Origin: Chloroflexi bacterium RBG_13_51_18
GTDB lineage: Bacteria; Chloroflexota; Dehalococcoidia; Dehalococcoidales; RBG-16-60-22
Assembly: GCA_001796495.1 (NCBI GenBank)
Contig: MGMR01000118.1
Location: 1 to 27,205 of the forward strand
Direction of reading: 5' to 3'
Length of the DNA: 27,205 nucleotides
The stretch's first letter is position 1; the number at the start of each line of letters is the position of its first letter. Under the pieces are notes generated by a model. It saw nothing but the letters and a program-made list of their open reading frames with translations. It had not been told where the DNA came from and did not search any database. This document shows positions 1-7,127 of the stretch, in pieces. A program made the position numbers and the translations under genes.

Positions 1-818
1 AGCGTATCGCCGACGAGGACCGGCTGCGACCAGAACCAGTTTTGCGCCATGAATTTCCACTTTAGAGTACCGTCAGCGGCGTTGAGAGCGTAGAGGTTTC
101 TATCAAAAGAGCCGATATAGATGGTGCCATTTACCACCAACGGCTTGGCAATGATGGAACCCTCGCTGGTGAATTTCCATTTCAGGGAAAGATCGGCAAC
201 ATTAAGGGCATAAAGGTTTTTATCAAACGATCCGATATATACCGTATCGCCGTCTACAGTTGGTGTGCCCCAGATTTTATCTTCTGTTTTATACTGATAC
301 AGCAAATCACCGGTGGTAGCATCAAGAGAGTAAACATTACCGTCAGAACAGCCGATGATAAGCTTATTATCGGTAATTACCATGCCGCCGACGAACGCCT
401 GGAGATATCCTTCGCGGGGGAAAATCCATCTCTGGGCGAGGTTCGAACTCTTATAGGCGTATATTTTACCGTTATATCCGGCAACATAAACGAGGTCGCC
501 GGAAACGGCGGGCGTACTATAAATAGAGACCCTGGAAGTCCCACCGGCGCAACCGCTGACAGCAGAGCAGCCGAACAACCCGGATTGCTGCGGCAACTGA
601 AGCATGTCAGCTCTTAAAATGCTCTGGTCGGTCATATTTACCGATACCAGACGACCTTCAAGAGAACCGACAAACAACATATCTCCGGATACCGCGCCGC
701 CGGACCATCCTATGGGGGCCATACCGCCGACACAGCTGAAACCAAAGATAGCGATAGTAATAATGACAGCCACCAGGAGCGCTATCATGCCGGCTGTCTT
801 GATTTTATTAGTTTTCAC
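1..818 (-). CDS. PQQ-like beta-propeller repeat protein, membrane-anchored or lipoprotein (3' end cut by window edge)
   Basis: Reading the minus strand gives an open frame that runs off the left edge after about 272 codons. The chosen start is a GTG at 818, six bases after a GGAG; an in-frame ATG at 833 is the alternative. Residues about 10-29 are a hydrophobic export or anchor segment ending in FGFSC, a weak lipobox, so a lipoprotein is possible but not certain. The rest consists of repeated blades such as VYIGSFDKNLYALNVADLSL and IYIGSFDRNLYALNAADGTL, each followed by KWKF. This is the PQQ-like/WD40-like quinoprotein propeller pattern (PF13360/PF13570 type). No catalytic residues can be assigned, and such proteins are often extracytoplasmic scaffolds (for example BamB-like). 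It follows yidD in the same direction, where many bacteria have yidC. A role beside membrane insertion is only a guess. Confidence 0.85.
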   Translation of the reverse strand, partial: MKTNKIKTAGMIALLVAVIITIAIFGFSCVGGMAPIGWSGGAVSGDMLFVGSLEGRLVSVNMTDQSILRADMLQLPQQSGLFGCSAVSGCAGGTSRVSIYSTPAVSGDLVYVAGYNGKIYAYKSSNLAQRWIFPREGYLQAFVGGMVITDNKLIIGCSDGNVYSLDATTGDLLYQYKTEDKIWGTPTVDGDTVYIGSFDKNLYALNVADLSLKWKFTSEGSIIAKPLVVNGTIYIGSFDRNLYALNAADGTLKWKFMAQNWFWSQPVLVGDT

Positions 819-867
819 AGTTTTCTCCAACATTATTGACCGAATGTTTATATTATAAATCCGAGAT

Positions 868-1077
868 TCAGGGAACGGGGTCATAGCCGCCGGGGTTTAA
901 GGGATGGCAGCGGGTGATACGCCTGACCCCCAGGCCGATACCCCTGAAAATACCGAACTTGGTAATAGCTTCGTAGGTGTACTGGGAGCATGTGGGCGCA
1001 AAGCGACAGGAAGGCGGCATAACCTTTGAAAAGGTACGCTGATATATTTTAATCAGTATCAAGGCTATGGATTTCAT
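868..1077 (-). CDS. yidD: Membrane protein insertion efficiency factor YidD
   Basis: This 69-residue protein matches the YidD family (formerly DUF37) in size and motifs. It has an amphipathic N-terminus (residues 1-20), the conserved SCRFAPTCSQYTYEAI block at about 23-38, and the RITRCHPLNPGGYDPVP tail. YidD is a small inner-face membrane protein thought to help Sec/YidC-dependent insertion of membrane proteins. The start ATG follows AGGAG closely (3 nt). The gene begins 29 bases before the rnpA stop, so the two are probably translationally coupled. The order rpmH-rnpA-yidD is one of the most conserved in bacteria. The expected next gene, yidC, is not immediately downstream here. Confidence 0.95.
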   Translation of the reverse strand: MKSIALILIKIYQRTFSKVMPPSCRFAPTCSQYTYEAITKFGIFRGIGLGVRRITRCHPLNPGGYDPVP

Positions 1078-1444
1078 TTTCTCCTACTATTATATCAGCC
1101 TTAAGCAGAAGCTTCCTGGCCGATTTTTCCAGTTCTTTATAATTTGCCGCTGCGGCAGGAACACGGGCGATAAAGACGATATCCCACCCCGCTCGAACCG
1201 TCGTTTGCCTGGCTATTTCACGTAATCGCCGCTTGACGCGATTTCTCACTACAGCTTTCCCCAAACGACGGCTGACGACGAAACCGAATCTTGAAACTTC
1301 TAACGCGTTCTGTAAGGCTCTTAATACAATTTCCTTATCCGCCCAGGACCTGCCTCCGTTATAGACGATTTCATACTGTCCGCTATTGTTTAGAAAACGC
1401 TCTCCCCTCACAACTGCTCCAGGCTGATTTAACGGTCGGTTCAT
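1049..1444 (-). CDS. rnpA: Ribonuclease P protein component
   Basis: This 131-residue basic protein is the protein subunit of RNase P, which with the rnpB RNA removes 5' leaders from pre-tRNAs. It shows the family core: GRSW at about residues 31-34, GFVVSRRLGKAVVRNRVKRR with the diagnostic RNR motif near 54-73, and the following LREIAR helix. The ATG start overlaps the rpmH stop by one base (TAATG), the classic coupled arrangement. A GTG at 1411 preceded by GGAG with 5-nt spacing is an alternative start; it would give a 120-residue protein beginning VRGERFL, closer to the usual family length. The 3' end overlaps yidD. The family assignment is firm; the exact start is not. Confidence 0.95.
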   Translation of the reverse strand: MNRPLNQPGAVVRGERFLNNSGQYEIVYNGGRSWADKEIVLRALQNALEVSRFGFVVSRRLGKAVVRNRVKRRLREIARQTTVRAGWDIVFIARVPAAAANYKELEKSARKLLLKADIIVGENEIHSLDTD

Positions 1445-1584
1445 TAGACGACAGTTAATTTTTTACGTCCTTTTAGTCTTCTGGCTTTCAGGACATCACG
1501 TCCGCCGCGCGTGCTCATTCTTTTCAAAAAGCCGTGTTCACGTTTTCTGGGTATGCTTTTCGGCTGATAGGTTCTCTTTGGCAC
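1444..1584 (-). CDS. rpmH: 50S ribosomal protein bL34
   Basis: A 46-residue, very basic protein whose N-terminus is the hallmark PKRTYQPKSIPRKREHGFLK, followed by RMSTRGGRDVLKARRLKGRK. It starts with GTG at 1584 after an AGGGAG Shine-Dalgarno, and its TAA shares one base with the rnpA ATG. It is a structural protein of the large subunit. In many bacteria rpmH lies beside dnaA/oriC. Here the gene upstream is rpsR, so the rpsF-ssb-rpsR and rpmH-rnpA-yidD clusters have been joined. It is too short for ordinary ORF calling thresholds and has a non-ATG start, so it is easily missed. Confidence 0.96.
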   Translation of the reverse strand: MPKRTYQPKSIPRKREHGFLKRMSTRGGRDVLKARRLKGRKKLTVV

Positions 1585-1659
1585 TTTAACTCCCTAATTA
1601 TATTCTAAAAAACAAACGGGGGAAACTCCGCCGCCGCAATTTTTATGCGTTGACGCCGT

Positions 1660-1947
1660 CTATCCGATTGTTCCCGGCCTTTGTATATGGGAAGCAACGT
1701 AAGGCAGCAACGCTATGTGCCGCGCCCGTTTGATAGCCGTGGTCAGAGCACGCTGGTGCCTGGCGCACGTTCCGCTTTTACGTCGCGGTGAGATTTTACC
1801 CCTGTCCGTTATGTAAGGGCGCAGCTTGGCCGAGTCTTTGTAGTCGATATGTTCAACTTTATCACGGCAGAAGAAACATATTTTGCGCTTGGGGATATAT
1901 TTTCCCCTGGTCGGTCTGCGAGTCCTGGAATCTCTTGGATGTGTCAT
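1660..1947 (-). CDS. rpsR: 30S ribosomal protein bS18
   Basis: This 95-residue protein has the bS18 core: KRKICFFCRDKVEHIDYKD at about residues 20-38, then LRPYITDRGKISPRR and the RHQRALTTAIKRARHIALLP block. The CxxC at 24-27 together with a downstream Cys and His (TCARHQ) suggests a zinc-binding (C+) form of bS18, unlike the E. coli protein. The C-terminus is about 15 residues longer than in short homologues. It binds bS6 on the platform of the small subunit. It lies 39 bp downstream of ssb in the conserved order rpsF-ssb-rpsR. Confidence 0.96.
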   Translation of the reverse strand: MTHPRDSRTRRPTRGKYIPKRKICFFCRDKVEHIDYKDSAKLRPYITDRGKISPRRKSGTCARHQRALTTAIKRARHIALLPYVASHIQRPGTIG

Positions 1948-1986
1948 TCTTTCCTCTATATATAACTATTATTTTTTTACTATATA

Positions 1987-2394
1987 TTAAAATGGCAGGT
2001 CTTCCGGCTCCATTTCAGCTGTGGATGAGTCTTCCGCTTTTTCATCAGCCATGGCGGAGGCTCCTTTTTTATCGAGGAAGATTACCCTGTTGGCAACAAC
2101 CTCCATCTTGCTGTGGGGCTGGCCGTCCTGTCCTTCCCAGTTTCTGGTGTGTATTCTGCCTTCAGCATAGACAAGTTTGCCTTTGGCCAGGAACTGATTA
2201 CATTGCTCGGCTAGTCTGTTCCAGGCGACCACGTTGAACCATTCGGTTTCCTGGCGGCGCTCTCCTTCAGGAGATGTATAGACCCAATTAGTAGCTACGG
2301 AAAAAGATGTTACCGGTTTACCATTAGGCGTAAAACGCATTTCCGGTTCATTACCTATATTGCCTATTATGGTTACTTTGTTCAGACTCGGCAT
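1987..2394 (-). CDS. ssb: Single-stranded DNA-binding protein
   Basis: A 135-residue SSB with an N-terminal OB fold (about residues 1-105) starting PSLNKVTIIGNIGNEPEMRF, including the typical TSFSVATNW and ETEWFNVVAWNRLAEQCNQF segments. It ends in a short acidic tail with the terminal DLPF motif that recruits replication and repair partners. The linker between fold and tail is short. The start ATG lies behind an AGGTG-type Shine-Dalgarno. Its position between rpsF and rpsR is the standard bacterial arrangement, so it is probably transcribed from the rpsF promoter at 2798-2826. Confidence 0.96.
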   Translation of the reverse strand: MPSLNKVTIIGNIGNEPEMRFTPNGKPVTSFSVATNWVYTSPEGERRQETEWFNVVAWNRLAEQCNQFLAKGKLVYAEGRIHTRNWEGQDGQPHSKMEVVANRVIFLDKKGASAMADEKAEDSSTAEMEPEDLPF

Positions 2395-2440
2395 CGCCTC
2401 ATCACCTCTCCGCTAAAACTCGCGAGCTGGAATCATTAAC

Positions 2441-2770
2441 CTAATTACCAACATTTATTAAAAGATGCCTGACGACATCTTCAGATATACGCAGGTTAGC
2501 TTCGAGTTCTTTGCATTTTGCCGTGCTCATTTTGAACCTGGTTAATATGTAATGTCCCTCGAGGTGGTGCTTGATGGGATAGGCCAGCTTTTTCTTGCCC
2601 CATTTATCAACGCCATCGATGGTACCTTCTCTGCCGGTGATGAACTCGGACACGCTGTTTATGCGGGCTTCAAGTGCTTCATCCGACATATCCGGTGTCA
2701 GGATATATACCAGTTCATATTCCTGCGATTTTCTATCTTCCGTCTTGGTTTCTGCTTTTTTTCTTGCCAC
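2441..2770 (-). CDS. rpsF: 30S ribosomal protein bS6
   Basis: A 109-residue bS6 with the conserved YELVYILTPDMSDEALEA strand-helix near the N-terminus and KKKLAYPIKHHLEGHYILTRF in the middle. The frame stays open further upstream, but I place the start at the GTG at 2770. It follows AAGGA by 7 nt, and a good promoter (-10 at 2798-2803) lies inside the longer frame, so an upstream start would precede transcription. This leaves a lysine-rich N-terminal extension of about 13 residues before the ferredoxin-like fold. It is the first gene of the rpsF-ssb-rpsR-rpmH-rnpA-yidD run. Confidence 0.93.
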   Translation of the reverse strand: MARKKAETKTEDRKSQEYELVYILTPDMSDEALEARINSVSEFITGREGTIDGVDKWGKKKLAYPIKHHLEGHYILTRFKMSTAKCKELEANLRISEDVVRHLLINVGN

Positions 2771-2797
2771 TTCCGGTTCCTTAACGAATTTTACGTT

Positions 2798-2826
2798 ATT
2801 ATACCATATAGGCATTATATAGACAA
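2798..2826 (-). promoter_or_regulatory. Sigma70-type promoter of the rpsF operon
   Basis: On the minus strand TTGTCT (2826-2821) is followed after 17 bases by a perfect TATAAT (2803-2798). The predicted start site near 2791 gives a leader of only about 20 nt before the GTG of rpsF. This placement is the main reason for choosing the short rpsF frame. Confidence 0.75.
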
Positions 2827-2900
2827 CAATACCAGGATAGCGCAAGCCGGGCACGCCAAAAGTAATAATGTGTTTAGTTATAAAGTGTATGAAGGTTATC

Positions 2901-2929
2901 TTGACACGTTATGCCCGCTTTGCTAGACT
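2901..2929 (+). promoter_or_regulatory. Sigma70-type promoter of tRNA-Asp
   Basis: Consensus TTGACA (2901-2906), 17-bp spacer, then TAGACT (2924-2929), 26 bp before the mature tRNA 5' end. It is divergent from the rpsF promoter. Confidence 0.75.
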
Positions 2930-2955
2930 CTAAAATAATACTCCAATTATCACCC

Positions 2956-3032
2956 GGCCCCGTGGTGTAGCGGTCTAACATGCCACCCTGTCACGGTGGA
3001 GATCGGGGGTTCAAATCCCCCCGGGGTCGCCA
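2956..3032 (+). tRNA. tRNA-Asp (anticodon GTC)
   Basis: A 77-nt cloverleaf can be folded by eye. The acceptor stem GGCCCCG pairs with CGGGGTC (one G-U at position 2), with discriminator G and an encoded CCA at 3030-3032. The anticodon stem is CCACC/GGTGG around the loop CTGTCAC, placing GTC at 2990-2992. The T arm is GGGGG TTCAAAT CCCCC. Discriminator G73 and anticodon GTC are identity elements for aspartate. A short T-run follows directly (CTTTTTAT), which may end transcription. Confidence 0.97.
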
Positions 3033-3460
3033 CTTTTTATGTAGAGTTATAGTTATTCATGACCTTTCTGGAACAAGTAAAAAATCTCAACGTGGACGAA
3101 ACAATATCCCGTGAACGCAGGATGATTACTCCAGTGATTTTAAAAATCTTATTGCGGGTTAGATTGCCCTTTTTCAAACGTTTATATTTAACTCTGTATT
3201 GAATGCTCTTAATTGATTTGCACAATCATTTAAAAGGTGCAGGGAAATATAGTTGACAATTGAGGTAATATAGATTATAGTATTTGGAAATTGAGAGTTC
3301 CGAGATAAAAATACGCGCCGGAAAAATGGGTATTCTGTGCGTGTTGATATAAAATTAAATATATTAAGGGTCCAAAATTTTTAAAAACAGGGGAGGTTGA
3401 GAATATAGCCGATAATAAGAATATTACAGAAAACGCTAAAATTTTTAAGAGGAGGATAGA
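3033..3460. other. Intergenic region with long leader of the ABC transporter mRNA
   Basis: About 430 bp between tRNA-Asp and the binding-protein gene. 3033-3250 is AT-rich with no gene I can support. From the promoter at 3253-3281 an untranslated leader of about 170 nt would run to the ATG. I see no known riboswitch consensus in it. It ends with the strong Shine-Dalgarno GAGGAGG just before the start codon. A leader this long could carry regulation, but the sequence shows nothing definite. Confidence 0.5.
3253..3281 (+). promoter_or_regulatory. Sigma70-type promoter of the ABC transporter operon
   Basis: Perfect TTGACA (3253-3258), 17-bp spacer, TATAGT (3276-3281). The predicted start near 3288 leaves a leader of about 170 nt. 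Confidence 0.7.
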
Positions 3461-5095
3461 ATGAAAAAATGGTTACTGGTCCCGTTGTTCTTGCTTATTA
3501 CCGCTGCGATAGTACTTTCTAGCTGCGGCGGACAAGAAACAACTACAGGACCAACGACAGGACCGACTACAGGACCGACTACAGGACCGACTACAGGACC
3601 GACATCAACAGTACCAGAACCCTATGGTACGATTACGATGGCCTGGACTGATTTCGGTGTTGAAGCAACTGACCCCACGCTATTTGAATCCACATGGAGC
3701 TGGATGTATTGCGACTCCCTGGTTGCTTTTGACGCAAGCGGTACCTACATCGGCGAAGTGGCTGAAACGTGGTCACTAGGCGATGACGGTAAAACATGGA
3801 CGTTCAATATCCGCAAAGGTATGAAATTCCATAATGGCGACCCGGTTACGGCGCACGACGTCTTGTTTACCATGGAAAGGTTCACTTCTGAAGAATCCAA
3901 GAATCCCTGGTCTACAGGACTCCGCGATGCCAAAGAATCCATGAGAGTTGTGGACGATTATACCTTCGAGTACGTATCCAAAAACCCCGAGCCACCGATG
4001 ATCGACTCGTTCTGCTGGGTGCGCATCATCCCCAAGAACTACTTTGAGAGTGTCGGAGTGGACGGATACCGTCTTAATCCAATGGGCTCCGGACCTTGGA
4101 AATTCGTGGAGCATATCCCCGAGACAAGTTTCACCGTGGAAGCCAACACGGATTACTGGAGGAAAGAACACATACCCGAGTATAAATATGTAGTAATACT
4201 CCAGGTCCCGGAAGAGTCAACACAGGTTGCCATGTTGAAGCGTGGCGAGATTGATATCCCCACCGGCCTCACAACGGATAAGCGCGTCCAACTGGAAAGA
4301 GCCGGCTGGCAAACGCGAGTGCAAGGTCTGGCATTACCCACCATGTTGGCTATCATAGGTTCCCAATATCCTGAAGCAGGAGCGGTGCACGATATTCGCA
4401 TCCGCAAGGCGCTTTCTTACGCGATAAACCGCGATGAATTATGCGCTACCTACTGGCAGGGGACGGCACAACCGGGCGGCAGGTTCTTCCTAATGCCTGG
4501 AGGTTATGGCGCAACCGATGACCTGCTGGCGCCAGACCCATACGACCCAGCGCTGGCGATGAGTCTAATGGCCGAGGCGGGCTACCCTGATGCCTGGGAT
4601 GACCCGACAATAATTATATCCACAACCGCAGGACCCACACTTGACATGCTGCAGGCCATGCAGGGCTACTGGAATAAAGTGGGACTTCAGACAAAGATAG
4701 AAGTTGTTGAAATGTCCGTCTGGCTCTCATACGTATTCATCGGTCCCGGAGCTCAGGCTGACAACCCGGCTATTGGCATCATTTGGTCATGGGCCGGAGC
4801 TGCGTTTAACGGCACCTACTACTGCCGGAATATGTATACTTCCTACGGCATACACTCCGTAACGGTTAATGCAGCAGTTGATGCTATCTTCGACAAATAT
4901 ATTGTCGAGAGAGACCCCGTGAAGGCAAAGGAATACTACATAGAATGGCAGAGAGCCGCCAAAGCGCTGTATACCAGCTTTGGTGTCGCCTATGTAGAAA
5001 GTATTGTTGTCGTAAGCAACAACATAGGCGAATTTACCGTTAATCCGCATATGTTCATCACCGACGCTCTATGCGGTATCAAGCATCCGAAATAG
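3461..5095 (+). CDS. ABC transporter substrate-binding lipoprotein, family 5 (peptide/nickel type)
   Basis: A 544-residue extracytoplasmic binding protein of the SBP_bac_5 (OppA/DppA) family. The signal peptide of about 21 residues ends in the lipobox LSSC with Cys22 as the lipid anchor. A linker of five TTGP repeats (about residues 28-47) follows, then the mature fold. Family signatures are WTFNIRKGMKFHNGDPVTAHDVLFTM (split as WTFNIRKGMKFHNGDPV and TAHDVLFTMERF) near 110-140 and RIRKALSYAINRDEL near 310-325. The start has a GAGGAGG Shine-Dalgarno. It leads an operon with two permeases and two ATPases, so it captures the solute for that importer. Oligopeptides or dipeptides are the commonest ligands of the family, but nickel chelates, sugars or other solutes cannot be excluded. 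A hairpin after the gene fits higher expression than its partners. Confidence 0.93.
   Translation: MKKWLLVPLFLLITAAIVLSSCGGQETTTGPTTGPTTGPTTGPTTGPTSTVPEPYGTITMAWTDFGVEATDPTLFESTWSWMYCDSLVAFDASGTYIGEVAETWSLGDDGKTWTFNIRKGMKFHNGDPVTAHDVLFTMERFTSEESKNPWSTGLRDAKESMRVVDDYTFEYVSKNPEPPMIDSFCWVRIIPKNYFESVGVDGYRLNPMGSGPWKFVEHIPETSFTVEANTDYWRKEHIPEYKYVVILQVPEESTQVAMLKRGEIDIPTGLTTDKRVQLERAGWQTRVQGLALPTMLAIIGSQYPEAGAVHDIRIRKALSYAINRDELCATYWQGTAQPGGRFFLMPGGYGATDDLLAPDPYDPALAMSLMAEAGYPDAWDDPTIIISTTAGPTLDMLQAMQGYWNKVGLQTKIEVVEMSVWLSYVFIGPGAQADNPAIGIIWSWAGAAFNGTYYCRNMYTSYGIHSVTVNAAVDAIFDKYIVERDPVKAKEYYIEWQRAAKALYTSFGVAYVESIVVVSNNIGEFTVNPHMFITDALCGIKHPK
3545..3604 (+). repeat. Five-unit 12-bp in-frame tandem repeat (TTGP linker)
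   Basis: Five adjacent 12-bp units, three of them identical (ACAGGACCGACT) and two varying in the last bases. They encode Thr-Thr-Gly-Pro repeats just after the lipidated cysteine. Because the unit is a multiple of three, slippage would change linker length without a frameshift. Confidence 0.9.
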
Positions 5096-5116
5096 ATAGA
5101 GACAGAGTAGAGAGAA

Positions 5117-5147
5117 GCTTCGGGGGCGGGTGTCCCGCCCCCGAAGC
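5117..5147 (+). terminator. Strong GC hairpin after the binding-protein gene (attenuator or mRNA stabiliser)
   Basis: A perfect 14-bp stem (GCTTCGGGGGCGGG pairing with CCCGCCCCCGAAGC) around a TGT loop, 21 bp after the stop. No proper U-tract follows (GGAAGCGTTAATAGTTTTC), so it may be a partial terminator or a 3' stabiliser that lets the binding protein be made in excess over the permeases. Confidence 0.65.
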
Positions 5148-5244
5148 GGAAGCGTTAATAGTTTTCAATTGTATATTAAGGTAAATATAGGGGCGTCTTT
5201 TTATATATTTTTACGAGTAAATAATCCTGTACTTTAGAATTTAT

Positions 5245-5274
5245 TTGACACATCTAATTGACGCATAGTATTAT
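5245..5274 (+). promoter_or_regulatory. Internal sigma70-type promoter before the permease genes
   Basis: TTGACA (5245-5250), 18-bp spacer, TATTAT (5269-5274). The predicted start is about 14 nt before the permease ATG, so the leader would hold little more than the AGGGA Shine-Dalgarno at 5281-5285. It would allow the four downstream genes to be expressed separately from the binding protein. Confidence 0.6.
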
Positions 5275-5294
5275 TTTTACAGGGAAATCCTTAT

Positions 5295-6218
5295 ATGACA
5301 CGTTTTATCGTAATACGAGCGCTACAGACATTTTTAGCTTTAATTGGCATTATCGTATTGGTTTTCTTCATGGTCCGGATATCCGGAGACCCGACTTTAT
5401 TCATGACATCCCCTTTATCAACCCCGGAAGAAACAATAATTTTACAGAAGCAGATAGGCCTTGATAAATCTTATGCCGAGCAGTTCTGGATTTTTATAAG
5501 CGGCTTAGCACGCGGAGATTTGGGCACTTCATTCATCAAGAGGATTCCTGTAGCCGAGCAGCTTGGCTCGGCGCTGCCAAATACGCTGAGATTAAGTCTA
5601 CCATCGTTCTTTATAGGCACGATTTTAGGAATAGCCTTAGGAGTGTTAGGGGCAACCAAGCGCGATTCAATACTTGATAACGGGGTTAAGTTTCTGGCCA
5701 TCATGGGGCAGGCGCTGCCCGGCTTTTGGGTAGCCATCATGGCGGTACTGATATTCTCCGTTCACTGGGAAATATTTCCGGCCGCCGGCACGGGCGGAAT
5801 AGAATACTACGTATTACCAGTTACCACGATGTTATTCTTCATGCTGCCAGGCATGATGCGTCTGGTACGTTCCACAATGCTTGACGTGCTCGATAGCGAA
5901 TATATCAAGCTGGCAAGAATTAAGGGGCTTTCAGAGAGGACGGTTATCTGGAAGCATGCCCTGCGCAATGCCATAATAGCGCCGCTGACAGTAGCCGGTA
6001 TGATGTTAGCGGGGTTAGTCAACGGCGCCATAATAATAGAGAATGTTTTTAACTGGCCCGGCATGGGTAAATTAATAGTTGAATCTACCTTCGGCCGCGA
6101 TTTCCCGGTCGTTCAGGCTATCGCGGTTATTGTAGCCATCATGGTACTAGGCATGAACTTCCTTGTAGATATTGCTTACGCATATGTCGACCCGCGAATC
6201 AGGTATGAAAGAGGCTAA
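5295..6218 (+). CDS. ABC transporter permease, DppB/OppB family
   Basis: A 307-residue inner-membrane permease. The N-terminal RALQTFLALIGIIVLVFFMV segment is the first transmembrane helix, followed by a periplasmic-type loop containing GDPT and RGDLGTSF. The BPD_transp_1 domain follows, with about five more helices. The cytoplasmic EAA loop that docks the ATPases lies at about residues 202-225 (EYIKLARIKGLSERTVIWKH), and the family ending is AYAYVDPRIRY. It would form the channel with the next permease and move the solute delivered by the family 5 binding protein. Length and topology are standard for DppB. The AGGGA Shine-Dalgarno has a 9-nt spacing to the ATG. Confidence 0.95.
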   Translation: MTRFIVIRALQTFLALIGIIVLVFFMVRISGDPTLFMTSPLSTPEETIILQKQIGLDKSYAEQFWIFISGLARGDLGTSFIKRIPVAEQLGSALPNTLRLSLPSFFIGTILGIALGVLGATKRDSILDNGVKFLAIMGQALPGFWVAIMAVLIFSVHWEIFPAAGTGGIEYYVLPVTTMLFFMLPGMMRLVRSTMLDVLDSEYIKLARIKGLSERTVIWKHALRNAIIAPLTVAGMMLAGLVNGAIIIENVFNWPGMGKLIVESTFGRDFPVVQAIAVIVAIMVLGMNFLVDIAYAYVDPRIRYERG

Positions 6219-6236
6219 AAAGGTAAGTAGTTAATC

Positions 6237-7127
6237 ATGGTGTTGAGTGTAGAAAAATTAAAACGCAAACGCAGGGGCAATACGCGCTGGGGGAATATAG
6301 CAAGAAACCTCGGGATGATACTGCCGGCTCTCATATTTGCCTTATTGTTTTTTACTGCAATATTTGCTAATTTAATAGCGCCTTACCCCTACGATGAAAC
6401 AAATCTTCCGCAAAGGCGAATGCCGCCGGCCTGGGTTGAAGGCGGGTCTACCGATCACTTTCTGGGAACAGATACACTGGGGAGAGATGTTTTAAGCCGC
6501 GCTATGTTCGGAGCCCAGGTATCGCTCAGTGTATCACTGCTGGCGATAGTCATTACCGCTGTTGTGGGCACTATATTGGGAATAATGTCAGGCTATATGG
6601 GAGGACGTGTCGATGCCTTTATTATGAGGGTTGTTGACATCGCCCTGGCTTTTCCGGGACTTCTTGTAGCAATATTACTGGCTGTCAGCATCGGACCGGG
6701 ATTTTTTACCGTGGTGTTTGCGTTATCGGTACTGGCCTGGGCCGGTTACGCACGTGTAATCCGCGGCGAGGCTTTAAGATTACGTAATTCCGACTTTGTA
6801 CTGCAGGCACAGATAGTCGGCGCTTCTCCGTTCAGAATAATGTTGAGGCATATTTTCCCCAATATTATGAACGTTCTTATAATCGGTATTACGCTTAACA
6901 TTGGTACATTTATTCTGGCAGAAGCGGGGATGAGCTATCTTGGCATCGGTATTCCACCACCGAGACCTTCATGGGGCTCTATGGTAGCGGATGGTAGAAA
7001 CGACCTTGATTCCGCCTGGTGGATTTCTACATTCCCCGGCATTTTAATAGGTCTGGTGGTACTTTCCGGCAACTTCCTGGGTGACTGGCTGCGCGATAAG
7101 ATGGACCCGAGGTTAAGACAGCTATGA
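6237..7127 (+). CDS. ABC transporter permease, DppC/OppC family
   Basis: A 296-residue partner permease. It has a basic N-terminus (KLKRKRRGNTRW), a first membrane helix at about 27-48, the OppC_N type loop ending in HFLGTDTLGRDVLSR (about 74-88), and then the BPD_transp_1 domain. The EAA loop is at about 186-210 (DFVLQAQIVGASPFRIMLRH), and the C-terminus is the typical GDWLRDKMDPRLRQL. It begins 18 bp after the dppB-like gene, and its stop overlaps the start of the first ATPase by four bases (ATGA), indicating tight coupling. Confidence 0.95.
   Translation: MVLSVEKLKRKRRGNTRWGNIARNLGMILPALIFALLFFTAIFANLIAPYPYDETNLPQRRMPPAWVEGGSTDHFLGTDTLGRDVLSRAMFGAQVSLSVSLLAIVITAVVGTILGIMSGYMGGRVDAFIMRVVDIALAFPGLLVAILLAVSIGPGFFTVVFALSVLAWAGYARVIRGEALRLRNSDFVLQAQIVGASPFRIMLRHIFPNIMNVLIIGITLNIGTFILAEAGMSYLGIGIPPPRPSWGSMVADGRNDLDSAWWISTFPGILIGLVVLSGNFLGDWLRDKMDPRLRQL

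Noticed and set aside
1597..1602. TATAAT on the minus strand upstream of rpmH as a separate promoter
   Set aside because: No acceptable -35, and the start site would fall at or after the Shine-Dalgarno of rpmH.
2771..2854. Longer rpsF N-terminus
   Set aside because: It would contain the operon promoter and has no Shine-Dalgarno; the GTG at 2770 explains both.
3059..3202. 47-codon plus-strand frame after tRNA-Asp
   Set aside because: No Shine-Dalgarno, no recognised family, and an overlapping minus-strand frame of similar length; most likely chance.
3037..3225. 62-codon minus-strand basic frame
   Set aside because: Low-complexity basic composition in AT-rich DNA, no ribosome site and no domain.
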